A stretch of DNA of 64,000 nucleotides from Chryseobacterium daecheongense (GCF_003729955.1 NZ_RJTX01000002.1:496001-560000); one strand, 5' to 3'. Counted from the first letter of the stretch, positions 16,122 through 26,633 are shown. Translations and numbers: made by a program. The notes: a model not told the origin generated them from the letters alone.

Positions 16122-18692
16122 CTAAGGTGTTCTTCTAAAGGGCGATTCATTCATAAAAAGGTAAGTTTTTTCATATCCGCCTAAATCAATGATAATTTTT
16201 TCGAATACGATTCCCGGATCCAGTGGTTTGATGATTAAGGTTTGCTGGCCATCCGCTGCCTTTGGCAGTTGGAATTCAGTTTCGTTGTGAACTACACGTC
16301 TCGCAACGGTAGGGTAGAACACGGAGTAGATATTATCAGGGTCTTCATTCAGATTGTGATTAAAGTTGATGGTTTTTTCTTCTGTCCCGAGAAATCCTAC
16401 ACTGTATTTGTGTCCTTTCGGATCATGAAACGCCAGTGTGGATTTAACAACAACATGAACTTTAACCTTATCAACGTCCTTTGGAATATTCATTTTATAA
16501 GAAAGGAAAGCATTAGCCACATCTTTGCTATACGGCATCAAAGCAACACCGCTCAGCGTTCTGCCCATATATGGAATGGTCATCCAGTTGGCAGATGAGG
16601 AATTTTTAGATTCAAAATAATGTTCGGCTTCCATTACAACTACATTGTTCTTTGCAGTAAAAATATAGCCTCCTGAAGTATTATCCGGGTTGATACGGTA
16701 AATTTTTGGGAGGGTATCTTTGGGGAAATTATCATTCCAGGAAGTGTAACCAATCTTTTTCTGAATCATCATTCCGTTCCACTTTCCGCCTGACATTACG
16801 TGGTTGTAATCGTAGCTTAGATCGGCATCTCTCTTAAAGGTAGTTTCAACCTTATCAGCCCAAAAATTGGTTTCGGGATTGTTTTCTTTGTACAATTTGT
16901 GGTTCATTGCTTGTGCATAATACATCTCATACAGGTTGGCCATCATTTGCACCGGATAAAGGATCAATTGTTTGTAGGAATCTTTATATTCAGGATTTAG
17001 ACTCAGATATTGACGCAGGGCTTCTGCTTCGAGTTTGAGGTATTCATCCGAAACCTGTTTCCATTCGCCACTTTCAATATTGTAAGTTTCAGCATCCAGC
17101 ATTTCCGGAGTTACCCGTCCGTTATATTTGCTGTATAAGTTTAAAATACGTGCTGCTTCATCCGCCTGATTGTCTCCAAATTGCTGTGCGCAGAAGTCTC
17201 TGGTATGTTGCAGTAGATTGTCATTATTATAACCTTTAGGATTCCAGGCCATATTTAAAAAAAGTGAAATAGGATATTCCATTGGTTTTAAATCTCCCAC
17301 ATTCACAATCCATATTTTATCTACTCCATAGTCATAGGCCAATTGTGTCTGTTCCCAGATATTTTGGATAGGACTTACGTTGATGGACTTTGAATTACGG
17401 GGTGCGCCCACATAATCTACGTGATAGTACATTCCCCATCCTCCCGGATGATTCTTTTCTTTTCCTCTGGGAAGACGGCGTAGATTTCCCCAGTTGTCAT
17501 CGCTCAATAATATAATAACATCATCCGGTGGTTGTAGTCCTTTGTCATAATATTTTTGAACCTCCTTGTACAATGCCCACATTTGAGGTGTCTTATTTGC
17601 TGGTTTTCCCGTGACGTCCCTTATTATTTTCCTTTGATTCTGAATTATTTTTTCCAGCAACTTGATGTTTTCTTCATCATTTGGAACTGTTTTATGATCT
17701 TCTCCCTCTTTTCCACCCATTGGCGTATCGCCGTCACCGCGCATACCGATCGTTATTAGATCTTCTGTTTTAGCCGCCCTTTGAATACCTTCCCGAAAAA
17801 ATTGATCAATATTTTTTTGGTTGCTTCTATAATCCCATTCTCCATATTCCTTTCTTTTTCTTACCCATTCCTGATGATTTCTCGCCATTGGCTCATGGTG
17901 AGAAGTTCCCATAATAATTCCCATTTTGTTGGCCGTCTCACTATTCTTGAGGTCATCAGCATAGAAACTCCAGCTCCACATGGCAGGCCATAGATAGTTG
18001 GCGCGTAAACGGAGCAGCAGCTCAAAGACTCTTGCATAAAATCGGTGGTCGCCGTAATTTGTGCCATAGGTATTATGTACCCAAGTCGTTAAACAAGGCG
18101 CTTCATCATTCAGAAAAATACCTCTGTATTTTACCACGGGCTCTCCGGCCGTATATTTTCCTGGTTTGATGGATAAATTTTGTTGTTTTTTAACGGGAAC
18201 ATCTGCCCAGTCATACCACGGAGACACTCCGATCTGTTCTGAGAGTTCATAAGTTCCGTACACCGTTCCGCGTCTGTCGCTTCCGACTATTACCAATGCC
18301 TCATCTACGCCGGGCAGAGGATTATTAACAACGGTCATTATATATTTTTCGTTTTTGCCTTTCAGCTCTTTTTCATCGATTTTCCCGTTTTTAATCAATG
18401 CTTTGATATACTTACTGCCAATACTGCCGATGATAATCAATCTTTTAGACTGAGGATAGAACATCATTTCGGCTTGTCGTCCTGAAACTTTTTCAAAATC
18501 TTTTTGAAGATTACTTACAGCGATTTTTACGGCAGAGTCGTCATTTTCATCGATGAGTATTTTCCCGGGAATGCCATTTTCTATCAATGGAAAGTTACCC
18601 GGTTTAAGATCATTAGAAACGATATTCTTATGATCTAATGCAAACAAATTGATAGAGAGTATTAACAGCAGTACGGTAAAATAATTTTTCAT
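16122..18692 (-). CDS. Glycoside hydrolase family 115 (alpha-glucuronidase-like)
   Basis: An 856-residue secreted GH115 protein. The start at 18692 gives signal peptide MKNYFTVLLLILSINLFALD; the frame extends 29 codons upstream without family resemblance. Family stretches are SPWYDWADVPV about 190, RGIFLNDEAP, LRLRANYLWPAMWSWSFYAD, IIMGTSHHEPMARN and ITIGMRGDGDTPM between about 215 and 350. The final third holds a GH115 C-terminal domain (VVVMEAEHYFES ... PYMGRTL). GH115 enzymes remove glucuronic acid side chains from xylan or arabinogalactan. Its stop codon lies only five bases inside the accessory segment, so the last residues may be foreign. Divergent from a second GH115 at 19139. Confidence 0.9.
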   Translation of the reverse strand: MKNYFTVLLLILSINLFALDHKNIVSNDLKPGNFPLIENGIPGKILIDENDDSAVKIAVSNLQKDFEKVSGRQAEMMFYPQSKRLIIIGSIGSKYIKALIKNGKIDEKELKGKNEKYIMTVVNNPLPGVDEALVIVGSDRRGTVYGTYELSEQIGVSPWYDWADVPVKKQQNLSIKPGKYTAGEPVVKYRGIFLNDEAPCLTTWVHNTYGTNYGDHRFYARVFELLLRLRANYLWPAMWSWSFYADDLKNSETANKMGIIMGTSHHEPMARNHQEWVRKRKEYGEWDYRSNQKNIDQFFREGIQRAAKTEDLITIGMRGDGDTPMGGKEGEDHKTVPNDEENIKLLEKIIQNQRKIIRDVTGKPANKTPQMWALYKEVQKYYDKGLQPPDDVIILLSDDNWGNLRRLPRGKEKNHPGGWGMYYHVDYVGAPRNSKSINVSPIQNIWEQTQLAYDYGVDKIWIVNVGDLKPMEYPISLFLNMAWNPKGYNNDNLLQHTRDFCAQQFGDNQADEAARILNLYSKYNGRVTPEMLDAETYNIESGEWKQVSDEYLKLEAEALRQYLSLNPEYKDSYKQLILYPVQMMANLYEMYYAQAMNHKLYKENNPETNFWADKVETTFKRDADLSYDYNHVMSGGKWNGMMIQKKIGYTSWNDNFPKDTLPKIYRINPDNTSGGYIFTAKNNVVVMEAEHYFESKNSSSANWMTIPYMGRTLSGVALMPYSKDVANAFLSYKMNIPKDVDKVKVHVVVKSTLAFHDPKGHKYSVGFLGTEEKTINFNHNLNEDPDNIYSVFYPTVARRVVHNETEFQLPKAADGQQTLIIKPLDPGIVFEKIIIDLGGYEKTYLFMNESPFRRTP

Positions 18693-19138
18693 ATTAAATA
18701 TTATTAAACACCAGGAATTTATTGTATTCCGAGAATCGATTATTCTGGTTTCGTTATTGTTGGTTCCGGGGAGAAACAATTAAAAAAATATCTCAATTTC
18801 TAATGATTTTCCCAAGTATGGAATTTTAAAACTAAGGTTTTTTTTCTTGGAAAAAAAATTAAAATCATTATCTAAATAAGGGTTTTCCGGCTTTTTGCAG
18901 GGTAATTTATGATATGTAGCGGTTGAATGTTTTTGTTGGAAATAGCTATGTACATTTTACAATTCATCATTTGTATGATTTGGCAATGATGCTTTACTGC
19001 CCAATTTTTAATTTTAAAGATTCTTTCTGTTATCCTAATTTTTATTAATTGTAAAAATTACATTTAATTTTATATATTTATCATTCAATCCGATATGCTG
19101 CGTCTGAAACAGTAGTATAAATTCCACAATGATCAATT
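18693..19138. other. Divergent spacer between two GH115 genes
   Basis: About 445 bases, very AT-rich, presumably holding promoters for both GH115 genes. I see no exact TAnnTTTG box, no palindrome and no small gene. Confidence 0.5.
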
Positions 19139-22087
19139 ATGCTTAAACAATTATCTTTTTTCGTTTTACTATTTACTAGCTTACTAACAAATGCACAAAC
19201 TGCTCATAATACGCTAAGCTTACTTCCTGATTATATACAGCATACTGCTGAAAAAGGTTCTTTTCGGATTGCAGCAAACGGAATTACGGCAAAGATAGTT
19301 GTAGATCCTGATGATTGGAAAGGCATTACTCGCGCAGCCAATGATTTGGGTGATGACGTGCGTAAAGTGACTGATGTAGTTTCACCAGTCGTTAAAGATA
19401 CAAAGCTTTTGCATGGAGCAATAATTGTAGGCACTATTGGCAAAAGTAAATTGATAGATCAGCTGGTTGACAATGGTAAGCTGAATGTAGACGCCGTAAA
19501 AAATAAATGGGAATCTTTCTTGATCCAAACCGTTGGAGACAATCTTATCATTGTAGGCAGTGATAAGCGTGGAACGATATATGGTATCTATGATGTTTCT
19601 GAAAAAATAGGGGTATCTCCGTGGTATTATTGGGCAGATGCTCCTGTAAAAAAAAGCAAGAATCTTTATGTTAAAGCAGGCCGCTATTTGCAGGAATCAC
19701 CTAAAGTGAAATATAGAGGTATTTTCATCAATGACGAAAGCCCTTCATTTTCCGGTTGGGCCAACAAACATTTTGGTGGAATAAATTCTAAGGTTTATAC
19801 CCATATTTTTGAACTATTACTCCGTTTAAAGGCCAATTATCTGTGGCCTGCCATGTGGGGAAATGCTTTCAACGAGGATGATCCGATGAGTCCGGTGCTT
19901 GCAGATGAATATGGTATTGTGATGGGTACCTCTCATCACGAACCCATGATGCGGTCGCAGAAAGAATATACCAAACGAAAGAACGACATCGGTCCGTGGG
20001 ATTATGTTACCAATGCAGAAAACCTGAAGAAATTCTGGACTGAGGGTCTGGAGCGAAATAAGAATTATGACAACATCATTACGATGAGCATGCGGGGTGA
20101 CGGCGATGTTGCGATGGGCAAGGGAGATGATGCCGAAAATATTAAAATCCTAAAGCAAGTGGTGGCAGATCAGAGAGAGATTATCAGAAAAGTTTATGAT
20201 AAAGATCCTGCAGAAGTTCCGCAGCTCTGGGCAATATTCACAGAAGTACAGCGCTACTATGATGCCGGAATGAATGTTCCTGACGATGTCACACTACTTT
20301 TCTGCGATAATAACTGGGGCTATATCCGCCGTACTGCACCTGCAAAAGAACTCAAACGTAAAGGTGGTATGGGATTGTATTATCATATTGATATGAACGG
20401 TGGCCCTTGGAATGACCGGTGGGTCAACACGACCACCGTACCAAAATTGCGCGAACAATTCAGTCTGGCGTATAAAAGCGGCATCGACCGTATCTGGATC
20501 GTTAACGTAGGTGACTTGAAACCGAAGGAAATGCCAATCGATTTTATCATGCACTATGCCTGGAATCCTGATGCTATATCAGCTGACCAAACTTTTGATT
20601 ACATGACCGATTGGGCGGCTTCAATTTTTGGAAAAGAACATGCATCAGAAATTGCAGATCTCGTTTCAAAATATTCAAAATACAACCTTATGCGTAAGCC
20701 GGAGGTACAGGATCCTAATATTTTCAGTTTCGTCAATTACCATGAAGCAGAGCGTGTACAAAAGCTGTGGCAAGATCTTACCACAAAGGCGGAGATATTA
20801 GAGAAAAAAATGCCTAAAGAAGCATTGGATGCTTATTATCAGTTAGTACTGTACCCGGTTAAAGCATCAGCTGGTGTTGCAGAGATTTATTTGTCAGCAG
20901 GCCGTAATAATTTGTATGCCAAACAAGGAAGGGTAAGTGCTAATGATTATGCCAATCGTGCCCGCGAACTTTTTGAGCTGGATAAAAAACTGAGCGCCCG
21001 TTACAATGATTCCATTGCTGGCGGCAAATGGAAAAATATGATGAGCGACGTGCATTTGGGTTACCAACACTGGTCGATGCCGAAGGAGAATAGTTTGCCT
21101 CCACTTGATGAGGTTATCCCGTTGGCTTCACCTTCATTGGGTATTGCAGTGGAAGGCAGTACCGATGCTTGGCCAGGAACAGAAGTAAAAGCAGAGCTGC
21201 CCCAATTTGACATTCTTGACAAGCAACGTTATTACATCGACATTTTCAATCGTGGAAAAGGCTCACTGCACTTTACGGCCAAAGCAGATCAGCCTTGGAT
21301 AAGGTTAAGTGCAACTAAAGGAAGCACAGCGACGGAACAACGCATTTATGTAGATGTTGACTGGAAAAAAGCTCCTGAAGGTAAGGGTAACGGTATAATT
21401 GAAATTAACCATAATAATTTAAAGGTACCAATAATTGTAAATACACTAAAAAAAGCAGCACCTAAAAGCAAAATCAGTTATTATGGAGGATATTCTGGTG
21501 AATTTTCTATTCCTGCAAATAAATTCAGTGCTAATATAGAAGGAAATCACGCCAAATGGATTGTCTTGCCCGGATTGGGGAGGGCTGAAGCGTGTATGGG
21601 TATTTATCCTACAACAGCGTCAAGCTCAACTCCTGAAAAAGCTCCGCGATTAGAGTACAAGATTTTTCTGCCTGAAGCCAGTCCTGCGAAGGTCTTACTT
21701 GGAATTCTACCTACTCAGGACGTTAACCCGGGCCGCGGATTAAGAATAGCGGTTTCTATTGATAACGGTGAGACTATTATACTCGATGCCAGAAAGGGCT
21801 ATCACGATGAATTTAAAGAATATACACCTGAAAATCTTAGTCGTTCAAAAGTATTGAAACCTCTTCCGGATCCCGGACACAACTATGCTTTGATTTCTCG
21901 TGGAAAACCTCGGCGTACCGAAGTGTTTGATAATCAGCGCTGGCTGGATGCTACACTGGATGTGAAAAAACCGAGTATTCATACTTTGAAAATTTATATG
22001 ATCGATCCTGAAGTCGTATTGGAGCGTATTATAGTTAATCCTAATGATAAATACCCAAGTTATCTTGGAGCGCCCGAGAGAAATTGA
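19139..22087 (+). CDS. Glycoside hydrolase family 115 (alpha-glucuronidase-like), long form
   Basis: A 982-residue secreted GH115 protein with signal peptide MLKQLSFFVLLFTSLLTNAQ. It has SPWYYWADAPV, RGIFINDESPSFSGW, LRLKANYLWPAMWGNAFNED, IVMGTSHHEPMMRS and ITMSMRGDGDVAM in the same order as its neighbour, so both keep the catalytic core. After about residue 650 it carries an immunoglobulin-like insert (QPWIRLSATKGSTATEQRIY) that the 856-residue neighbour lacks, then the C-terminal domain (FSANIEGNHAKWIVLPGLGR). The two proteins are divergent paralogues, probably acting on different glucuronic-acid linkages. No SusC/SusD pair is nearby. Confidence 0.92.
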   Translation: MLKQLSFFVLLFTSLLTNAQTAHNTLSLLPDYIQHTAEKGSFRIAANGITAKIVVDPDDWKGITRAANDLGDDVRKVTDVVSPVVKDTKLLHGAIIVGTIGKSKLIDQLVDNGKLNVDAVKNKWESFLIQTVGDNLIIVGSDKRGTIYGIYDVSEKIGVSPWYYWADAPVKKSKNLYVKAGRYLQESPKVKYRGIFINDESPSFSGWANKHFGGINSKVYTHIFELLLRLKANYLWPAMWGNAFNEDDPMSPVLADEYGIVMGTSHHEPMMRSQKEYTKRKNDIGPWDYVTNAENLKKFWTEGLERNKNYDNIITMSMRGDGDVAMGKGDDAENIKILKQVVADQREIIRKVYDKDPAEVPQLWAIFTEVQRYYDAGMNVPDDVTLLFCDNNWGYIRRTAPAKELKRKGGMGLYYHIDMNGGPWNDRWVNTTTVPKLREQFSLAYKSGIDRIWIVNVGDLKPKEMPIDFIMHYAWNPDAISADQTFDYMTDWAASIFGKEHASEIADLVSKYSKYNLMRKPEVQDPNIFSFVNYHEAERVQKLWQDLTTKAEILEKKMPKEALDAYYQLVLYPVKASAGVAEIYLSAGRNNLYAKQGRVSANDYANRARELFELDKKLSARYNDSIAGGKWKNMMSDVHLGYQHWSMPKENSLPPLDEVIPLASPSLGIAVEGSTDAWPGTEVKAELPQFDILDKQRYYIDIFNRGKGSLHFTAKADQPWIRLSATKGSTATEQRIYVDVDWKKAPEGKGNGIIEINHNNLKVPIIVNTLKKAAPKSKISYYGGYSGEFSIPANKFSANIEGNHAKWIVLPGLGRAEACMGIYPTTASSSTPEKAPRLEYKIFLPEASPAKVLLGILPTQDVNPGRGLRIAVSIDNGETIILDARKGYHDEFKEYTPENLSRSKVLKPLPDPGHNYALISRGKPRRTEVFDNQRWLDATLDVKKPSIHTLKIYMIDPEVVLERIIVNPNDKYPSYLGAPERN

Positions 22088-22138
22088 TGAACTGATGGTT
22101 TATTCTAATAGTTCAGAAACTTCCTAAGGTTTAAGTTA

Positions 22139-22275
22139 AATGGCGCCATCCTTCTCCACTTGGCGCCGTTTGTCTGTTTGTGACCCAAGATGAGCGTATC
22201 TTCAAACACTTTTATCGATGATTTGCTTCGTTTGAGCCAAATTAAAAAGGAATTAGCAATTCCGATTTTAATATT
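22139..22275 (+). repeat. Hairpin plus degenerate repeat, copy 2
   Basis: An imperfect hairpin (TGGCGCCA...TTGGCGCCG, about 22140-22170) is followed by a coding remnant SVSSNTFIDDLLRLSQIKKE (from about 22190), like bases 4277-4372. The hairpin and following bases also align with 6934-7050. The hairpin may end the GH115 transcript. Confidence 0.5.
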
Positions 22276-22611
22276 TAATCACTTGTAGTTGAAAAGTTTT
22301 TTGCAAATTATTTTTTTAGTAAATGTAATAATCCAATATCTATTATTAGACCATGGTTGGCTTCCAACTTTCTTTAACTGTTGAATAAAGATTTAATCAA
22401 TGACTAATAGAATATTAGTGAATAATATATTGAAAATATAATTTGGTACATTCAACTATATATAGTTCCCAAAATTTAGGGCAACGGTGTAACAGATCAT
22501 ATTTTTATAAATGTCAATTCTACTATTTAAAAAAATAATTAGATCAATTATAAACAAAGAAGATTTTATTCTTGTGATTTGTTATATTTAAATATCGTAC
22601 GGTATTTTTAA
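22276..22611. other. Intergenic spacer
   Basis: About 335 AT-rich bases between the repeat remnant and the stop of the ClC gene. Nothing further recognised. Confidence 0.5.
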
Positions 22612-23913
22612 TCAATTTATTGCGTTCGGGCTGCTTGAAAATTCTTTGTAAGTATACACATTGTAAGGATAGATTTTCTTTGCCAGTATTTTAGAAATAA
22701 CACTACTGATGAATAAAGGAAACAGCAATAGATATCCAGACGGTACGATACTGGAAATAATAAACATGGCAGTAAGAGGGGCATGAATAGCTGCGGAAAG
22801 CATGGCAGCGGCTCCAAATAACGCAAAGTTAATAACCACAAGATGGGTACCTAAATAATGGTTGCAGAATTGGGCAAAAAATACCCCTAAAAACGCACCT
22901 GTAACAATACTCGGGGCAAATACACCGCCGTCACCGCCTGCGCCGAGAGTGAGGGAAGCCGCCAATGGCTTTATGAAGATGAGCAAAACCAGAGGAATTA
23001 AATATGCGAGATTAACAATGTCGTACGAACTACATTCGAGGATTTTACCAAGTCCGTGATAACTATCACCATATAAAGCCGGAAGAAAAAAGATAAATAC
23101 CCCAACAGTTATGGCACCTAAATTTACGCGGATGAAATTGTTGTTAATCCCACCAAAAAATGTTTTTGCGTAGATGACAATTTTCGTAAAATAAAGGGCA
23201 AATATACCTCCGATTAAACTTAGTATCACAGCAAAAGGTATGGATTGCCATCGCCAGTCCTGCACCTTAAATGTAAATAGTGGACTAGAGTCATAAAAAT
23301 GTACGAATAGATGGGCCACAATCATCGAACTGATTCCACTGATCAATAAGGTTTTATTGTATTTACGTGCAATAACTTCAAATGCAAATAGAAAACCGCC
23401 CAGCGCACTTCCAAAGAGTACGGTTACACCCGCTATAATACCTGCACATATCAGTTCCGTTTTGTAGGCCCATGCACTATGCAAATGTTTGTAGGCCTGA
23501 TTACCAACTGTTGCGGTGGCAACTACTGTTGATACTTCGACTCCTGTAGATCCTCCAAAAATCACCGTTAAAAAACCATTAATGCAATGAGAAGGTATTT
23601 TAAAAAAAGGAAGATGATCCTTTCTTGTTTCCAGGGTTGTATATATTTCCTTAATTCCCTTATTTTTTCTATTTTGAAAGAAATATTTACGTAGGAAATA
23701 GATTGCTGTAATGCCTACACTTGGTAAAAAGATTAACAATTTGTTTTCCGTGGCTATAATTTCTCCAAAGAGGTATTCCTGTACCTGTCCTGTCAAATGT
23801 TTTAAAGTATAAGATATAAGACAACAGATAATACTAACGATAATAGATATCCCGATTAATTTGACATAGCTGGATCTTATTATTTTCTTTCTGTACGCTG
23901 TATTGCCTTGCAT
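22612..23913 (-). CDS. ClC-type chloride channel/transporter
   Basis: A 433-residue polytopic protein of the ClC family. Family signatures are GGSTGVEVST about 118-127 (the GxEGP segment, with the gating glutamate kept but R and G/P replaced), AGVTVLFGSALGGFLFAFEV about 164-183, and LGAGGDGGVFAPSIVTGA about 330-347. Ten or more hydrophobic helices. ClC proteins exchange Cl- (or F-) for H+ or form anion channels. No CBS domains are present. Single gene, opposite in direction to the AraC gene at 24297. Confidence 0.9.
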   Translation of the reverse strand: MQGNTAYRKKIIRSSYVKLIGISIIVSIICCLISYTLKHLTGQVQEYLFGEIIATENKLLIFLPSVGITAIYFLRKYFFQNRKNKGIKEIYTTLETRKDHLPFFKIPSHCINGFLTVIFGGSTGVEVSTVVATATVGNQAYKHLHSAWAYKTELICAGIIAGVTVLFGSALGGFLFAFEVIARKYNKTLLISGISSMIVAHLFVHFYDSSPLFTFKVQDWRWQSIPFAVILSLIGGIFALYFTKIVIYAKTFFGGINNNFIRVNLGAITVGVFIFFLPALYGDSYHGLGKILECSSYDIVNLAYLIPLVLLIFIKPLAASLTLGAGGDGGVFAPSIVTGAFLGVFFAQFCNHYLGTHLVVINFALFGAAAMLSAAIHAPLTAMFIISSIVPSGYLLLFPLFISSVISKILAKKIYPYNVYTYKEFSSSPNAIN

Positions 23914-24296
23914 AACTATTTTAGTCTTAAAGAAGATGTAAAGGTAATGGTTATTTTTTGAAATAGTAAAAGTTGCTTGTTACTATATACTACCTGTTTT
24001 TATTATAGTTTAATCATGCTTTTATTTAAACAATCCAAATGAAATTTAAATAATTCATTGATTCATAAACTGAAGGTCCAACCGATCAAGGCAACGATAT
24101 ACTTAATTTTTTGTTTTAGTTATCAATTCTGTCTGTTTGCAACTTTGGAATTTTAGATAACTGTTAAAAATGGATGTTTTTTAATTTTGTGACGGATGAA
24201 AAAATTGCACATTTAGTTAGCTTCTTTAATTTTAATCTTGAATAATACACACTATTAAATAAAGAAAAACTAAATTAGTTGTGCAAAGAAATTGTT
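23914..24296. other. Divergent spacer with promoter of the AraC gene
   Basis: About 380 bases between divergent genes. A -7-like TAATTTTG lies at 24182-24189, 108 nt before the AraC start. No further structure seen. Confidence 0.5.
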
Positions 24297-25172
24297 ATGC
24301 CTAAAAACGATTCAATTACATTAAATAGAATGGATTACAGCAGTGGGATTGCTGTTGGTATTTGGAACGGATCTACACCAGGTATTATAAAAGCACTTTC
24401 ACCTCACAGGCACGACCATTATACTTGCATGCTAATTGAAGCTGATCAGCTTGAAGTTGTATTTGATTTTAAGCATTTAACAATGCCGGTGGGGACACTT
24501 TTTATCTCTCCTCCTGGACAAGTTCATCAGATTCTAGAGACTCTTAGCGCAACCGGTTGTTATCTGTCTTTTGAAAGCCGTCATATCGGTAGAACGGCAC
24601 AAACCAGTTTAGATAATTTGTTAGAGGAAACCTTGATTATCGCTCTCTCTAATAATGAGCGTGATTGGTTTAGAACAATCTTTGATTCAATGATGAAATT
24701 ACAAGATCTGAACGATATCGCTTACAGGCAAGTTGAAGAACCATTGCTTTCAGCTTTTATTGAACAGGCAGTTTTGTGCTACGAACGCCAATTATTCATT
24801 AATTCCGAAAGTATCAGTCTACGTTCTATCAGTCTCACGAAGGAATTCAGGAATCTTGTAAAATCACATTTCCGGAGTATAAAGCGTCCATCTGAATTTG
24901 CAGAAATACTTAATATAACTGTTGGACATCTAAGCGATACAGTAAAAAAAGTAACTGGTTTATCTGCTTCCGAACATATACAAAAGGAAGTGATGAGTGA
25001 AGCGCAAAGATTGCTCTACTATACGGAAATAAGCATCAAGGAAATTTCCTATCAGCTAGGATATCAAGATACCAAATATTTCATCAGGCTGTTTAGTAAA
25101 AATGCAGGTTTTTCACCAAGTGAATATCGGAAGAAATACGCTAAAAACTCAGACCAAACCTTAGATCATTAA
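24297..25172 (+). CDS. AraC family transcriptional regulator
   Basis: A 291-residue regulator. It has an N-terminal cupin-like sensory half (SPHRHDHYTCMLIEADQ about 36-52, PPGQVHQILE about 77-86) and a C-terminal double helix-turn-helix (SEFAEILNITVGHLSDTVKK about 201-220, EISIKEISYQLGYQDTKYFI about 244-263, RLFSKNAGFSPSEYRKKY). I took ATG 24297 rather than a TTG six codons earlier. It precedes decayed genes (SnoaL-like, efflux remnants), which may have been its targets. Ligand unknown. Confidence 0.9.
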   Translation: MPKNDSITLNRMDYSSGIAVGIWNGSTPGIIKALSPHRHDHYTCMLIEADQLEVVFDFKHLTMPVGTLFISPPGQVHQILETLSATGCYLSFESRHIGRTAQTSLDNLLEETLIIALSNNERDWFRTIFDSMMKLQDLNDIAYRQVEEPLLSAFIEQAVLCYERQLFINSESISLRSISLTKEFRNLVKSHFRSIKRPSEFAEILNITVGHLSDTVKKVTGLSASEHIQKEVMSEAQRLLYYTEISIKEISYQLGYQDTKYFIRLFSKNAGFSPSEYRKKYAKNSDQTLDH

Positions 25173-25284
25173 GATTGTTCCTTATTTTGTCCACCTTTTA
25201 CCTTAATTTGTGAGTGGCGTTGCATATGCCAATTACTCAATTTTGTAAGACAAAAAAATTACTTCTAAAGAAAATTTAAGTCTT

Positions 25285-25710
25285 ATGATTGGACAGAATT
25301 TTGTTGAAAGCTCAGTATTCTCATTCTCAAAAACTCCTGAGGGAATAGTCGACTCTTTTCTTGCTCATATGAATTCTTTCCATACGGAGACTATGCTTCG
25401 TTTCTATGAGGAGGATGCAATCTTTATTAATGATAACGGTGAGCCTCGGAGAGGAAAATTGGAGATTGCGCGAGAATTGGACTGCTTCTTTAAATTCGGT
25501 TTGCCAATCAAAATTACAACAAAGAATGTTTATGTAGATGGTAATCTAGCATCACTAATCTTGGACTGGAGTATAGTGAAGGGCTTCAGGAAGCATTGAC
25601 AGGAACTGAAATAGTAATCGATCTATCAAATTCATCTTCTCCCGAAGGAGAAAATGCACTTCGATTTTTTGAGACTGCGGGAAAGAATCTTGTCAAAGCA
25701 GAATTGAATG
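25285..25710 (+). pseudogene. SnoaL-like/ketosteroid-isomerase-fold protein, frameshifted
   Basis: The first 104 codons resemble a SnoaL/DUF4440-type protein (VDSFLAHMNSFHTETMLRFY then EEDAIFINDNGEPRRGKLEI). Near 25570 the frame breaks; a second frame continues EYSEGLQEALTGTEIVIDLS, giving the expected late strands, then runs into a fused adaptor remnant. One frameshift plus loss of the proper 3' end. A truncated 104-residue product is possible. Confidence 0.55.
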
Positions 25711-25743
25711 TTAGTGTTAAGCATCATATCGTTCTATCAATTG

Positions 25744-26633
25744 TGGGAAGCTGTTCTTCAGACAAAAAAAAATCCGCTCAGAATGCTGATGCGCCTATTT
25801 CTGTTACGGTAAGCCATACAACAGTAAGCTCGGAAGGCCCATCTGCTATAGCGAGTGGAAAATTGGTTGCCAAAAATTCAGTCAATGTTTCTACCCGCAT
25901 GATGGGATATATCACATCCATGAAGGCAGAAGTAGGACAGAACGTTAGGGCAGGGCAGTTATTGGTAAGTATTAATGCGGCAGATATTCAGGCAAAAGGA
26001 GGGCAGGCTAATGCCCAGACCTCCCAGGCACAGGCCAGCTACAATATTGCCAGAAAAGATTATGAAAGATTCCAGAATCTGTATAAATCTCAAAGTACTT
26101 CCCAGAAAGAGCTGGATGATATGAGGGCACGGTACGAAATGGCACAGGCAGGATTACAGGCTGCACAGCAGATGAAAAACGAAGTTAATGCACAATATAG
26201 TTATATCAACGTTACAGCACCTATTTCCGGAACCGTTACGGCAAAATTTGCAGAGCAGGGCAATATGGCAAGCCCGAGAATGCCTTTGCTTACCATAGAG
26301 TCACCGTCATCTTTGCAGGCACAGGTTCTGGTTTCAGAGCAGAATATCACTATGATTTCCAACGGAATGCCGGTTGATGTTATCTTCCCGAAAAACGTAA
26401 TGGAACCTATGGTGAAAACCCGTTCCATTGATGATGTTCCGATGCTCGGACTGACTTTGTGGAGTGATAATCCTCATTATAATGATTTTCAGCTTCGCCA
26501 GATAGGAGAGGAATTATCTTCGGAAATCAAAAAAATAAAGGACGTTTCTCTTACCAAAACGATTGGAGGTAGAAACCGCCAGCTGCAGGTCATTTTAGAT
26601 AAAGATAAAATGGCTTTGTATTTAATTTCTTGA
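25744..26633 (+). pseudogene. Deletion chimera of RND adaptor and permease
   Basis: Bases 25744-26378 match the adaptor gene (10732-11375) at high identity, including the lipobox region GSCSS and the coiled coil. Around 26376-26383 the sequence jumps, in frame, to bases matching the permease from about 12236 (IFPKNVMEPMVKTRSIDDVP) and follows it to about 26614, then ends ALYLIS and stop. The frame is open from 25596, so a fused 345-residue protein could be made, but it lacks the adaptor C-terminus and nearly all of the permease. A remnant of a second efflux operon. Confidence 0.85.
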
